Shown here one piece after another: positions 16,347-25,890 of a stretch of 42,744 bases of DNA. Position numbers and translations under genes: made by a program. The DNA is taken from assembly GCF_014841215.1 (NCBI RefSeq), contig NZ_JACYTR010000041.1, positions 1-42,744 of the forward strand, read 5' to 3'. Each line of letters starts with the position of its first letter. Position 1 is the stretch's first letter. The notes beneath the pieces are model-generated. The model saw nothing but the letters and a program-made list of their open reading frames with translations, was not told the DNA's origin and did not search any database. The stretch comes from Pseudomarimonas arenosa. GTDB taxonomy: Bacteria > Pseudomonadota > Gammaproteobacteria > Xanthomonadales > Xanthomonadaceae.

Positions 16347-18797
16347 ATGATCGAGGTGCCGGGGTACCGAATTCTCAAGCCGCTGGGGCGCGGCGGCATG
16401 GCCAGCGTCTATCTGGCCATCCAGGAATCGGTGGATCGCGAAGTCGCATTGAAAGTCATGGCGCCGACCCTGCTGGGCGACCCGCAGTTTGGCGAGCGCT
16501 TTCTGCGTGAGGCGCGTATCGCGGCCAAGCTGCGGCATCCGCACGTGGTGCAGGTGCACGACGTCGGACGCTTCGACGAAATCCACTACATGGCCATGGA
16601 GTACCTGCCGGGCGGATCGGTGGTCACCTCCGGGGCCGGGCCGCGCGGCTTGCGCTATGCGCTGCGAGTGACGCGGGAAATCGCCTCCGCGCTGGGCTAT
16701 GCCCATGCTCGTGGTGTGGTCCATCGTGACATCAAGCCCGATAACATCCTGTTGCGCGAGGACGGTGCGGCAGTGCTGACCGATTTCGGTATCGCCCGCG
16801 CCAACGACAACGTCCGCATGACGCGCACCGGCTCGATCATGGGCACCCCGAGTTACATGAGCCCGGAGCAGGCGCAGGGGTTCGAGATCGACGGTCGTGC
16901 CGATCTGTACAGCCTGGGGATCGTGTTCTTCGAGCTATTAGTGGGACGGTTGCCGTTTGCCGCGCAGGATTCGATTTCGGTCGGGGTCATGCATATCACC
17001 GCGCCAGTACCGCAGCTGCCGCCGGAACTGAACTGGCTGCAGCCGTTGCTCAATCGCCTGCTGGCCAAGGAGCCGGCGGCCCGGTTCCAGAGCGGCAGCG
17101 ATCTGGCGCAGGCGCTGGCCGATATTGAATCGCGATTTACCCCGAGCCCAGTCAGTGTGCCGAGCGGGCACAACAGTCAGTCGACCACCAAGGTGTTCGA
17201 GCCGGATGCAGACGCCGCCGACACCGAGCCGACCCTGGGGCAGATTGATCCCGACCTGCTGGCTGCAGCGGCAGCGCGGCGCAGCGGTTCGCGACGCACT
17301 CGGCGCCAGACTGGCGGCCCGCGGCTCTGGCTGTGGGGCGCGCTGTTGTTGGTCGGCGGCGGTGGCGCGGCACTATGGACCTTTCAGGACCAGCTGCGCG
17401 AGGCTCTGCTGCCACGGACCAAGGTCGATCTCGATCTGGAAAAGGCCGAGCAGGCGTTTCGCGAGGGACGGCTGGCCCAGCTTGACGGCACCGAGCCGGG
17501 TGCCGCCGAGCTGTATGAGCAGGTGCTGGCCATGGACCCGGAAAACCAGCGTGCACTGCAGGGTCGTCAGCGTCTTGGCACACAGTGGATGGCGCGTGCC
17601 CGCAATGCGATTGCCGCCCAGCAGTTCGCTGAGGCCGAGCAGGCCCTCAACCAAGCCAAGCGTTATGTGCCAGCGGCGCAGACCGATGCCCTGCAGGCGC
17701 AGCTGCAAACGATATCCGTCAGTGAACAGGAGATTGGCCAACTGCTCGCCGCCGCCGATGCCGCCCTGCGTTCCGGCCGCATTGATCAGGGTGCCGACAG
17801 CGCCCTGGCCCTGTATGCCCAGGTGCTCAAGCTGGCGCCGGAGAACGCCTTGGCCAAGGCTGGGCAGGGTGATGCACTGATCCAGCTGTTTGAGCGCGCC
17901 GCGACGCTGTCCGAACAGGGAGAACTGGAGGCCGCCGAGCGGGTCTTGGATCGCATCGCCGAAGTGGAGCCGGCCAATCTGAAGCTGCCCGATGCCCGGG
18001 CCAGAATTGCCGAGCAACGACAGGCGGGCAGCGTCGCGCTGAGCAAGGAATTGGAACGCGCCGAGCAGTTGTTGCGCCAGGGCCGACTGAGCGGCGCGCT
18101 GGCTCTGTATCGCTCGGTGCTGGAGAAGGATCCGAACAACAGCAGCGCCAAGGCAGGCGTGCAGAGCATCGTCAGCCAGCTGCAAAGCCAGATCGATCGT
18201 GTCCTGGGCGATTTCCAGATCGACCGTGCCGATGCTCTGCTGGCCACCATGGCCGATGCTGGCGCCAGCGGTGGGCAAATCGCCGCCACCCGGGCCCGGA
18301 TCAGTGAGGCGGCCGAGCGTGCCGCTCAGCTGAACTCAAGGATGAGCGCCGATCGGGATCCGGCCCGACTGAACCAGATGTTGCAACAGGCGGAGCAGGC
18401 GATGTCGAACGGCCAACTGTTCGCGCCGCCCGGCGAGTCGGCGTTCGATCTGTTCAGTCGGGTGCTGAGCGCCGATCCCAGCAACGCCTTGGCTCGCGCC
18501 GGACGCGATCGTCTGGCCGGAGAGGCCAAACGTCGATTCGAGGAGTCGTTGGCGGGTAGCCGCTTGAGCTCGGCGCGCGGCTATGTCGAGGGGCTGGAGA
18601 GCTACCGGGCTGACGACCCCGGTCTGCCGGGCATGAAGCGGCGACTGGCCAGTCTGTATCTCGGGGATGCCCGGCAGCGGCTCGAGCGCAATGAGTTGCA
18701 GCAGGCGCAACGCTCGCTGAACTATGCCCGCGAACTCGACCCCAACAACCCCGACTCGGTGGAACTGCAGGCCCGGCTGGATCGGGCCGGCGGATAG
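16347..18797 (+). CDS. Membrane Ser/Thr protein kinase with TPR-like extracytoplasmic region
   Basis: 816 residues from ATG 16347, where the kinase fold begins; in-frame starts at 16275 and 16308 would add up to 24 residues. A Hanks-type kinase domain (about 5-265) with all key residues: GRGGMASVY loop, VALK (K36), FLREARI (Glu of helix C), HRDIKPDN (126-133), DFG (146-148) and GTPSYMSPEQ. A juxtamembrane linker leads to one membrane helix (about 326-346, LWLWGALLLVGGGGAALW). The rest is a long helical repeat region with TPR-like units (for example GAAELYEQVLAMDPENQRAL and GALALYRSVLEKDPNNSSAK). It is probably a sensor kinase with the repeats outside the inner membrane. It lies 157 bp after relA on the same strand; co-transcription is possible. 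Confidence 0.88.
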   Translation: MIEVPGYRILKPLGRGGMASVYLAIQESVDREVALKVMAPTLLGDPQFGERFLREARIAAKLRHPHVVQVHDVGRFDEIHYMAMEYLPGGSVVTSGAGPRGLRYALRVTREIASALGYAHARGVVHRDIKPDNILLREDGAAVLTDFGIARANDNVRMTRTGSIMGTPSYMSPEQAQGFEIDGRADLYSLGIVFFELLVGRLPFAAQDSISVGVMHITAPVPQLPPELNWLQPLLNRLLAKEPAARFQSGSDLAQALADIESRFTPSPVSVPSGHNSQSTTKVFEPDADAADTEPTLGQIDPDLLAAAAARRSGSRRTRRQTGGPRLWLWGALLLVGGGGAALWTFQDQLREALLPRTKVDLDLEKAEQAFREGRLAQLDGTEPGAAELYEQVLAMDPENQRALQGRQRLGTQWMARARNAIAAQQFAEAEQALNQAKRYVPAAQTDALQAQLQTISVSEQEIGQLLAAADAALRSGRIDQGADSALALYAQVLKLAPENALAKAGQGDALIQLFERAATLSEQGELEAAERVLDRIAEVEPANLKLPDARARIAEQRQAGSVALSKELERAEQLLRQGRLSGALALYRSVLEKDPNNSSAKAGVQSIVSQLQSQIDRVLGDFQIDRADALLATMADAGASGGQIAATRARISEAAERAAQLNSRMSADRDPARLNQMLQQAEQAMSNGQLFAPPGESAFDLFSRVLSADPSNALARAGRDRLAGEAKRRFEESLAGSRLSSARGYVEGLESYRADDPGLPGMKRRLASLYLGDARQRLERNELQQAQRSLNYARELDPNNPDSVELQARLDRAGG

Positions 18798-18947
18798 TCG
18801 GGCGATGGTGGTCGCCTTCTTAACATGCCGATTGGGTGAGTCGGTGGTAGGAAGGCGAAGCACCGGCCAATCGTGGTCAACGCTGGCTGAGTTTGCCGAA
18901 GCCAGCCGGCCTCCACGGAGCGCAAGTCGATGCCCCTGGGCCGTCGC

Positions 18948-21900
18948 TCAGCGCGTACCCAGGGCGCGGTGCACGGCGGCACGTGCGGCAGCGAAGCCGA
19001 AGTGTCGCTCAACATTGGCCAGGCCGTTGGCAGAGAGCTGATTCCACAGCGTCTCATCCTGGTACGCCTGGACGATGGCTTCGGCCATCTGAGCCGGATC
19101 ATCGCCGATCAGCACGTCTTCCCCCACCCGCAGGTGCATACCTTCCATCGCCATGCTGGTACCCACCACTGGCTGGCCATAGCTCATGCTCATATTGACC
19201 TTGCCTTTGACGCCGGCACCGTAACGCAGCGGTGCAACCGCCAGGCGGCAGCCATCGAGATAGGGTTCGATGTCTTGAACAAAGCCGTGGAAGCGAATGC
19301 CGGGCAGATCACCCACCGCCTTCAGGTCGGCCGGTGCCTTGCTGCCAATGATGTGGAATTCCACCTCAGGCAGTCGCTCGCGTACCCGTGGGAAAATCTC
19401 GCGACTGAACCAGGTCACTGCATCGATATTCGGCGGGTGTTGAAAGCCACCGACAAACATCAAATCCTTGCGCTCGGCGAAAGGCCGCCGACAGCCGAAC
19501 ACTGGATGCACATTGGATAGCACGTCGACGGCAGCGGCCGGTGCCTCCTTGGCCAGCAATGCCTGCTCAACTGGACTGACCACCCAGGTTAGATCCACCT
19601 TGTTGATCAGGCCAAGCTCTTTCCTACGCGTTTCAGCGGCGGTCTTGCGCAGGTCATCGCGGTCGGCCAGATCGGCAGCGCGTTGTTCACGCAGATAGTG
19701 CAGGTCCACGGTGTCGAACACCAACCTGGCGCGCGGTGCATGGCGTCGGATCAGCTCGTAGAAATTGCTCAGCACGTAGTGACGCGAGACCACGATGCAG
19801 TCGAATCGCTTGCCGTGCTCGGCGAACCAGCTCACCGGTTCGGCCATGAACGGATGCCATAGCACTTCGACGCCGAGTTGCTGCAATTGCCCGGTGTAGC
19901 GCTCGACCCAGGCACGGTTCTCGGCAAAGAAGGTCACCGCGCAACCGTCCTCAACCAGCAGGCGGAACAGATTGGTCAAGCGCACCGAGCCCGAATCCTG
20001 ATCTGGCTGCGGCGTGGTGGCATCAATCACCAGCACTTGCTTGCGGCAGCGGTGCTGGCGGGCGATCAGGATATCGGTGCCGGGTGCCGCATGCGTTTTT
20101 AACACCTCTTTCCAGCGTTCCAGGAACTTGCTCTGATTGATCACCTGGTAGCGCTTGGTGCCGCTGGAAGTGTCGGTGCCCGAGGTCACACCTTCGAAGT
20201 GCACCACCACCGACTTGGGTTGATAAAGCACGCGCAGGCCGGACTGCCGCACCCGCATGGCGAGATCGGTATCCTCGTAGTAGGCTGGCGCATAGTGCGC
20301 ATCGAAGCCCTGCAGCTGTTCGAACAAGGCGCGCGGCAGGGCAATGGCGGCGCCTGAGCAGTAGTCGACCTCACGCACGAAGTTGTAGCGCGGATCGGCC
20401 GGATCATCGAAGCGGCCGTAGTTCCAGCCCGAGCCATCGGAGAACACAATGCCGCCGGCTTCCTGCAGGCGGCCATCCGGGTAGACCAGTTTGGCGCCGA
20501 CCAGGCCGACTCTGTCATGCTGCTCGAAGGTGGCCAGCAGGGCCTCCAGCCAGCCCGGCTGTACGGCCGTGTCATTGTTCAGGAACACCACGTACTCGCC
20601 GCGGGCGCGCGCAGCGCCGGCATTGCAGGCGCCGATAAAGCCGAGATTCTGCGGGTTCTTGTGAAACACCAGGCCGGGTATCTGCGGCAGCAGCTCGGCG
20701 GTGGCGTCACTGGAGCCATCGTCGACCACGATGACTTCGAAGGCGTCACGATCGGCGCAGGCCATCAGCGCGCGCAGACAGGTCAGGGTGTGCTGCAGCT
20801 GGTTGTACACCGGCACGACGACGCTGGCGCGCAGCGTTTCGCTGTGCGCTGTGAAGCGAATGTCTTCGATACCCGAACTTTGTTCGGGCACGCTGAGCGC
20901 CGTCTTTGGCTGCGGCGGCCGAAACTCCTGTCCCAGTCGACGCATGCTGCCGGCCACGCCGCGCGTCTTCAGGCTGCGCTTGGCGCGATGACCAAGGCTG
21001 CCGGCGCGGCCGATACTGAAGCGGGCGCGTTCCGCCAATCGCTTCAGAATCCGCCTGCTGACGCGAATGGGAGCGGTAATCTTCCACGAGGTGCTGGACA
21101 GGATCTCGTTGCGCTCGCGCTCGAATTCGTCGCGCTGCAGCTCCAGTGACTCTACCCAGCGCTGATGCTCGCCCAGGGTGTGCTGGAGCGCTTCGATTTG
21201 ACCCAAGGCCGATTGCCTGGCCTGTTCCGCAATCTGATGTGCCTGTTCGGCTTCCAGCCGAGCGTGCTCGGTACGTTGCCAATCTGCTCTTGTCCGCTCA
21301 ACCTCACGTTCCAGCGAGCAGGCCCACTGCAGACGCGAATCCGCCAGCGTCGATTGCTCGCGTGCCCAGGCGCCGCGCCGGGCCGCTTCCTCGCGCAGGG
21401 CTTCAAGGGCGCCGATCGAGTCGGCAAGGTCTTTCTCACGCTGGCGCAATTGCAGCTGCAAGTGGCTGACCTCACTGACTTCCAGGGCCATGGGCTGGGC
21501 GGCGGCCACCCGACTTTCGGCCAACTGCAACAGCTCGGTATAGGCTTCTGCCATCCGCGTCAGCGAGTTCGAAGCGAAGTCGAACTCCGGCCCCGGAGGA
21601 GCCTCGCCGCGCAGCAATCGATTGAGAGCCGCCAGCACGGCATCGGCGTTGGGGTCGACCAGCCAGCCCGTGCGGCCGTCGTGCAGGCGGTCGACAAAGG
21701 CGCCGATTCGGGTGGCGATCACCGGTACGCCAAGACTGAGCATCTCGCTCAGCGCGTAGCTGAATGTTTCGGCGACCGTGGATAGTAGCAGGCAGGTGCG
21801 CGGCCGCAGCGCTGCAATGCGGAACGGCAGTTCGTCGCGCTGATAGTCGAGCAGCACATGGACCTGTGGGTGTCCAAAGAACTCCATGCCGGCATCGCCG

Positions 21901-23381
21901 GCGCCGAGCAACACCAGTTCGATACCCTTTGGCAATCGTCCCAGGATCTGCCGCAGCAGTTGCTGACCCTTGCCACCCTTGATCCGACCTGGAATCAGCA
22001 CTCGATAGCGCAGCAAATCCGCAGACCAGCCCGGGCGAGCCGCCCACGCCGCCAGACCGTGTGGAATGACCTGCCAGCGCAGCGTGCCCAGCTTGGGTTC
22101 GATTCGCTGCAGGTTGCGTTGCACGCCGGGGCTGGGTGCAATCAGTTGAACGCGGTGTTGCACCAGGGCATCGACCCATCCGCGGCGAAGTCCCTGCCAC
22201 CAGGCGGCGCGGCGTTCACCGAACACCTGGTTTGCGTTGGCCTGGTCCAGCGCCTGGGCAATCGCCTGGCAGCTGAAGTCCTGGCGAGTGTCATCGAAAT
22301 TGGCATGCAGGATCGGCCAGGCTGGAAAATAGTCGTGACAGACCTGAGCGGTCGGCAGGTCAGTGCGCAGCGCATCCAGCGCGTGGCCAATCAGTGAAGA
22401 AACCAGAATCGACGCTGGCGCGAATTCCTGGCGGATCCGTTGCAGCAGCGCACGATACTCGGCATGACTGTGGCTGCTGCTGCGAATGGGCAGTTGCAGG
22501 TGCCAACGCCGGATCGGGGCGCGGTCCAGATCCAGCAGCAGCTCGTAGCCGATGGCGGCCAGCCCCCGGTCGGGATCATTGATCGCTCGCAGCACCAGGT
22601 GTTGGTGCTTCTGGTCAGCGCTGATGAGGTCACGGACGAAGCGTTCGGCGCCTCCCCCCCAGCCGTGCAGGATGTGCAGAAGCAGGGGGCGGTCGCCCAG
22701 CGCCGCCGGCACGGCGAAATCGCACCCTGGCAAGCTGTCGGACAGCGTCTGCAGAGCCGCCGGACAGGGCTCCATCGGCAACCAGGCCGGGGCCTCCGGC
22801 GCGCCGATGAGCAGCCGTGGATAGAGGAACCCGCCGTCCGCGGATCCTGCGCTGTCCAGTAAGTTCGTGCTCCTCGCGGGCCAGAAGCACAAGCGCTGCG
22901 ACAGCCGCTCGCTGGGGATCAGCTCGTTGCCGGCCAGCCAACTGAGGAGGCGATTGCAGGCATCGAGTCGGACCTGGCTATGGGTCTGATCCGACAGGGC
23001 TGACGGTAGGAAGCCGCATTCATTCGATAGCGGGCTGACCGGCGCGTCGTGACCGGCTTCGATGGCGGGCCAGAATCGCGTCCACCAGCCTTTCGGAAGG
23101 CGGCAGGTGGTGTCGATCAGCAATAGGCCTTGATCAGGGTACTCGCGAGCCAGCTCACGCAGTGTCTGCAGGCGGTCGACGCCGCCAAGATGACTGATGT
23201 CGCGATCCTGCCAGGCCTGCGGCAGGGCCAGCGATCCGATCACGCTGATCGGCAGCGCGGCGGGCAGTTCGCACAGGCGATCCCACCAGACGGCTAGTTC
23301 GCTCGCGTCATCCGTGCTCGGATCACGAAAAAGGCAGAGTCGAATGGGCGGCGTGGAACGAGAAGACAGCGCAGAATTCAC
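18948..23381 (-). CDS. Giant multi-module glycosyltransferase (GT4, coiled coil, GT2, GT4)
   Basis: About 1477 residues from GTG 23381; a TTG at 23486 would give 1512 but sits at the end of a GATAAT -10-like box, so I prefer the GTG. Numbering below is from 23486. Modules: 40-250, a GT2-like half with LLLIDTTCRLPKGWW and SPLSN but no N-terminal nucleotide-binding half, so probably inactive; about 265-660, a full GT4 fold (GGGAERFV; PGRIKGGKGQ near 494; EX7E in ETFSYALSE); about 674-815, a charged coiled coil; about 880-1140, a GT2 (VVPVYNQ, VVDDGSSD, FLNNDTA, YYEDTDLAMR); about 1148-1512, a second GT4 (PDQDSGSVR, RYGAGVKGKV). No membrane segment is visible. It likely builds a surface polysaccharide by successive additions in the cytoplasm. 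Acceptor and sugars are unknown. Confidence 0.85.
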   Translation of the reverse strand: MNSALSSRSTPPIRLCLFRDPSTDDASELAVWWDRLCELPAALPISVIGSLALPQAWQDRDISHLGGVDRLQTLRELAREYPDQGLLLIDTTCRLPKGWWTRFWPAIEAGHDAPVSPLSNECGFLPSALSDQTHSQVRLDACNRLLSWLAGNELIPSERLSQRLCFWPARSTNLLDSAGSADGGFLYPRLLIGAPEAPAWLPMEPCPAALQTLSDSLPGCDFAVPAALGDRPLLLHILHGWGGGAERFVRDLISADQKHQHLVLRAINDPDRGLAAIGYELLLDLDRAPIRRWHLQLPIRSSSHSHAEYRALLQRIRQEFAPASILVSSLIGHALDALRTDLPTAQVCHDYFPAWPILHANFDDTRQDFSCQAIAQALDQANANQVFGERRAAWWQGLRRGWVDALVQHRVQLIAPSPGVQRNLQRIEPKLGTLRWQVIPHGLAAWAARPGWSADLLRYRVLIPGRIKGGKGQQLLRQILGRLPKGIELVLLGAGDAGMEFFGHPQVHVLLDYQRDELPFRIAALRPRTCLLLSTVAETFSYALSEMLSLGVPVIATRIGAFVDRLHDGRTGWLVDPNADAVLAALNRLLRGEAPPGPEFDFASNSLTRMAEAYTELLQLAESRVAAAQPMALEVSEVSHLQLQLRQREKDLADSIGALEALREEAARRGAWAREQSTLADSRLQWACSLEREVERTRADWQRTEHARLEAEQAHQIAEQARQSALGQIEALQHTLGEHQRWVESLELQRDEFERERNEILSSTSWKITAPIRVSRRILKRLAERARFSIGRAGSLGHRAKRSLKTRGVAGSMRRLGQEFRPPQPKTALSVPEQSSGIEDIRFTAHSETLRASVVVPVYNQLQHTLTCLRALMACADRDAFEVIVVDDGSSDATAELLPQIPGLVFHKNPQNLGFIGACNAGAARARGEYVVFLNNDTAVQPGWLEALLATFEQHDRVGLVGAKLVYPDGRLQEAGGIVFSDGSGWNYGRFDDPADPRYNFVREVDYCSGAAIALPRALFEQLQGFDAHYAPAYYEDTDLAMRVRQSGLRVLYQPKSVVVHFEGVTSGTDTSSGTKRYQVINQSKFLERWKEVLKTHAAPGTDILIARQHRCRKQVLVIDATTPQPDQDSGSVRLTNLFRLLVEDGCAVTFFAENRAWVERYTGQLQQLGVEVLWHPFMAEPVSWFAEHGKRFDCIVVSRHYVLSNFYELIRRHAPRARLVFDTVDLHYLREQRAADLADRDDLRKTAAETRRKELGLINKVDLTWVVSPVEQALLAKEAPAAAVDVLSNVHPVFGCRRPFAERKDLMFVGGFQHPPNIDAVTWFSREIFPRVRERLPEVEFHIIGSKAPADLKAVGDLPGIRFHGFVQDIEPYLDGCRLAVAPLRYGAGVKGKVNMSMSYGQPVVGTSMAMEGMHLRVGEDVLIGDDPAQMAEAIVQAYQDETLWNQLSANGLANVERHFGFAAARAAVHRALGTR

Positions 23382-23592
23382 AAGGGCACTCGGGCAAGGC
23401 TCGCCAGGGCAGAGCTTGGTGACAACATCAGAATCAAGGATCGCGCCGTGGCAGCGGCGGCCGTCGGTCTTTCGATCGGCGGGCAAAGGTTAGAATTATC
23501 GCCGTTTGGCGGCCTCGGTCGCCAGCCGACCGCGTGTACAGGTCGTCTTGCCGTGTTTTGGCCGCTGCCGGCCTCGAACTTGATGGAGTGGT

Positions 23593-25884
23593 GTGGCTCG
23601 TTCAACTGCGTCGGCCCCGGCCGCCGAAAAATCGTCTCATTGGCGCTGGCTGCGCTACCCGACCCTGCTCGGCATTGGGCTGGCCCTGGGCTTCCTGGTG
23701 CCGTATTTCTGGGCCGTCGATCGCTGGCTGCAGCAGGAGTTCGGTCGTCTGACCTGGAGCGAGCCGACCCGGGTATGGGCGCGGCCGCTGCACCTGCGGC
23801 CTGGCTTGGCGATGACGGCCAAGGCCCTGGGCATCGAATTGGCTGCGGCGCAGTACCGCAGCCAAGGGCGCGGCGCGGGCAGCTATACGCAGACCGGCAA
23901 CAGTTTCGAGCTTCGGACTCGCGCCTTTCGCGATGTCGACTTGCAGCGACCGGCGCAGCAGCTGCGCCTGGAACTGGCCAACGGTCGCCTGCGCAGCCTG
24001 CAATCGAGTGACGGCAGGGCACTGGCCGAGGCCTGGCTGGACCCGGCGCGGATTGCCACCTTGTACGGGCCCGAGCGCGAAGAGCGGCGCCTGGTGCGTC
24101 TGGCCGAGTTGCCGCCGACCCTGCTGGCTGCGGTGCAGGCAGTCGAAGATCGTAGCTTCAAGCATCATCGTGGGATCGATTTCTGGGGCATCCTGCGTGC
24201 CCTGGTCAGCAATATCGAGGCGGGCGAGATTCGACAGGGTGCCAGTACCCTGACCCAGCAGCTGGTGCGCAATCTGTACCTGAGTCGGGATCAGACCTGG
24301 TCGCGCAAGCTGCGTGAGGCGGCCTATTCCCTGGTCATCGAGGCGCGTTTCGACAAGGCGCGGATCTTCGAGGCGTATCTCAATCAGGTCTATCTGGGGC
24401 AGTCCGGCGGTCAGGCCATCCACGGAATTGGCGCTGCCGCCGAATTCTGGTTCGGTCGACAGGCCATTGATCTGGAGGCAGCCGAGATCGCCCTGCTGGT
24501 CGGGATGATTCAAGGGCCCTCTTACTACGACCCGCGCAAGCATCCCCAACGCGCCACCCAGAGGCGCAATCTCGTGCTGAAGATGCTGCTCGATACCGGC
24601 GTGCTTGATCAGGCCGTGGTCGAGGCGGCGCAGGCGGCGCCGCTCGGCGTGTTGGCCAAGCCGCAGCTGGCGGCCAACGTATTCCCGGCTTTCCTCGCCT
24701 TGGTGCAAACGCAGCTGGAGCGCGACTACCCGGCCGAACGCCTGCGCGGCGCCGGATTGAACGTGTTGACGACGCTGGCGCCCAGTGCACAACGTGCGGC
24801 TGAACAAGCATTGGCCCAGACCTTGAAGTCGCTTGACGGCGCCGCCAAAGGCGCAACGCTGGAGGGTGCGGTGGTGCTGACCGATACCGGCAGCGGCGAA
24901 GTGCAGGCCGTGGTCGGGGCGCGCGATCCGCGACGACAAGGCTTCGATCGTGCTTTGCAGGCGAAACGGCCTGTTGGGTCTTTGCTGAAACCGTTCGTCT
25001 ACCTGCTGGCACTGGCTCAGCCTGGCCGCTATCACCTGGCCAGCGAGATCGAGGATGCACCGATCACGCTGCGGGTCAGCGCTGGCAAGGAATGGTCGCC
25101 GGACAACTACGATGGCCGCAGCCACGGCTGGGTCACCCTGATGGATGCCCTGGCGCAGTCCTACAATCAGGCCGCTGTGCGTCTGGGGATGGACATCGGT
25201 GTCGATCGCTTGGTTCGATTGATCGATGTGTTAACCTCGATTCGTCCTGATGCGCATCCGTCCTTGCTGCTTGGTGCGGTGGATCTCAGTCCGCTGGAAA
25301 CCGCACAGCTGTATCAGTTTCTGGCCTCGACTGGGCAGGTGCAGCCATTGCGCGCGGTGCGCGGCGTACTCGATGCCGAAGGGCGCGCCCTGAGCCGCTA
25401 CGCGCGACCGCTGCCCGAGGCAGAGCGCGGCGACGCCATTGCCACCCGTTTGATCGCCATCGCCCTGCAATACGCGGCCCGCAGTGGCACTGCCCGGCGA
25501 CTGCAGCAAGAAGGCGTGGCCTACCTCAATACGGCCGGCAAGACCGGCACCAGCAACGACAGTCGTGACAGCTGGTTCGCCGGTTGGACAGGATCGCATC
25601 TGGGTGTGGTTTGGATCGGCGACGACCAGAACCGCCCCACCGGCCTGACCGGCGGGGCAGGGGCGATGAAGGTGTGGGCGGCGATCTTCCGCGATCTGCC
25701 CAGTGAGCCGCTCAAGGTCTCGGCCGAGGGGCTGGAGAGCGCTTGGCTGGCCGCCGACGCACCGGTCCAAACCGATCCTGAATGCGAGGGCGCGCGGCAG
25801 TTCTGGTTCGTGGCGGGATACTCGCCAGCCGAACACCGTGGTTGTACGCTGTCGCGTCTCAGAGACTGGTTCAGCAGAGAGTAG
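23593..25884 (+). CDS. mrcB: Bifunctional peptidoglycan synthase PBP1B
   Basis: 763 residues from GTG 23593, preceded by TGGAG. A class A penicillin-binding protein that polymerises lipid II and cross-links the stem peptides. One membrane anchor near the N-terminus (LLGIGLALGFLVPYFWAV), a UB2H-like segment (about 50-150), then the GT51 transglycosylase: catalytic E185 in EDRSFKHHRG, GASTLTQQLVRN, and EAYLNQVYLG. The transpeptidase shows GSLLKPF (S463, K466), SYN (S523, N525) and KTG (650-652) followed by TSNDSRDSWFAG. All catalytic residues are present. A TPR lipoprotein gene starts seven bases after the stop and may encode its activator. Confidence 0.95.
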   Translation: MARSTASAPAAEKSSHWRWLRYPTLLGIGLALGFLVPYFWAVDRWLQQEFGRLTWSEPTRVWARPLHLRPGLAMTAKALGIELAAAQYRSQGRGAGSYTQTGNSFELRTRAFRDVDLQRPAQQLRLELANGRLRSLQSSDGRALAEAWLDPARIATLYGPEREERRLVRLAELPPTLLAAVQAVEDRSFKHHRGIDFWGILRALVSNIEAGEIRQGASTLTQQLVRNLYLSRDQTWSRKLREAAYSLVIEARFDKARIFEAYLNQVYLGQSGGQAIHGIGAAAEFWFGRQAIDLEAAEIALLVGMIQGPSYYDPRKHPQRATQRRNLVLKMLLDTGVLDQAVVEAAQAAPLGVLAKPQLAANVFPAFLALVQTQLERDYPAERLRGAGLNVLTTLAPSAQRAAEQALAQTLKSLDGAAKGATLEGAVVLTDTGSGEVQAVVGARDPRRQGFDRALQAKRPVGSLLKPFVYLLALAQPGRYHLASEIEDAPITLRVSAGKEWSPDNYDGRSHGWVTLMDALAQSYNQAAVRLGMDIGVDRLVRLIDVLTSIRPDAHPSLLLGAVDLSPLETAQLYQFLASTGQVQPLRAVRGVLDAEGRALSRYARPLPEAERGDAIATRLIAIALQYAARSGTARRLQQEGVAYLNTAGKTGTSNDSRDSWFAGWTGSHLGVVWIGDDQNRPTGLTGGAGAMKVWAAIFRDLPSEPLKVSAEGLESAWLAADAPVQTDPECEGARQFWFVAGYSPAEHRGCTLSRLRDWFSRE

Positions 25885-25890
25885 TGTGTC

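Noticed and set aside
14663-16399. 578-residue minus-strand frame over relA
   Set aside because: Antisense shadow of a well-supported gene, without motifs or a ribosome site.
23602-25125. 507-residue minus-strand frame over mrcB
   Set aside because: Antisense to catalytic motifs of PBP1B; composition is typical of a shadow frame.
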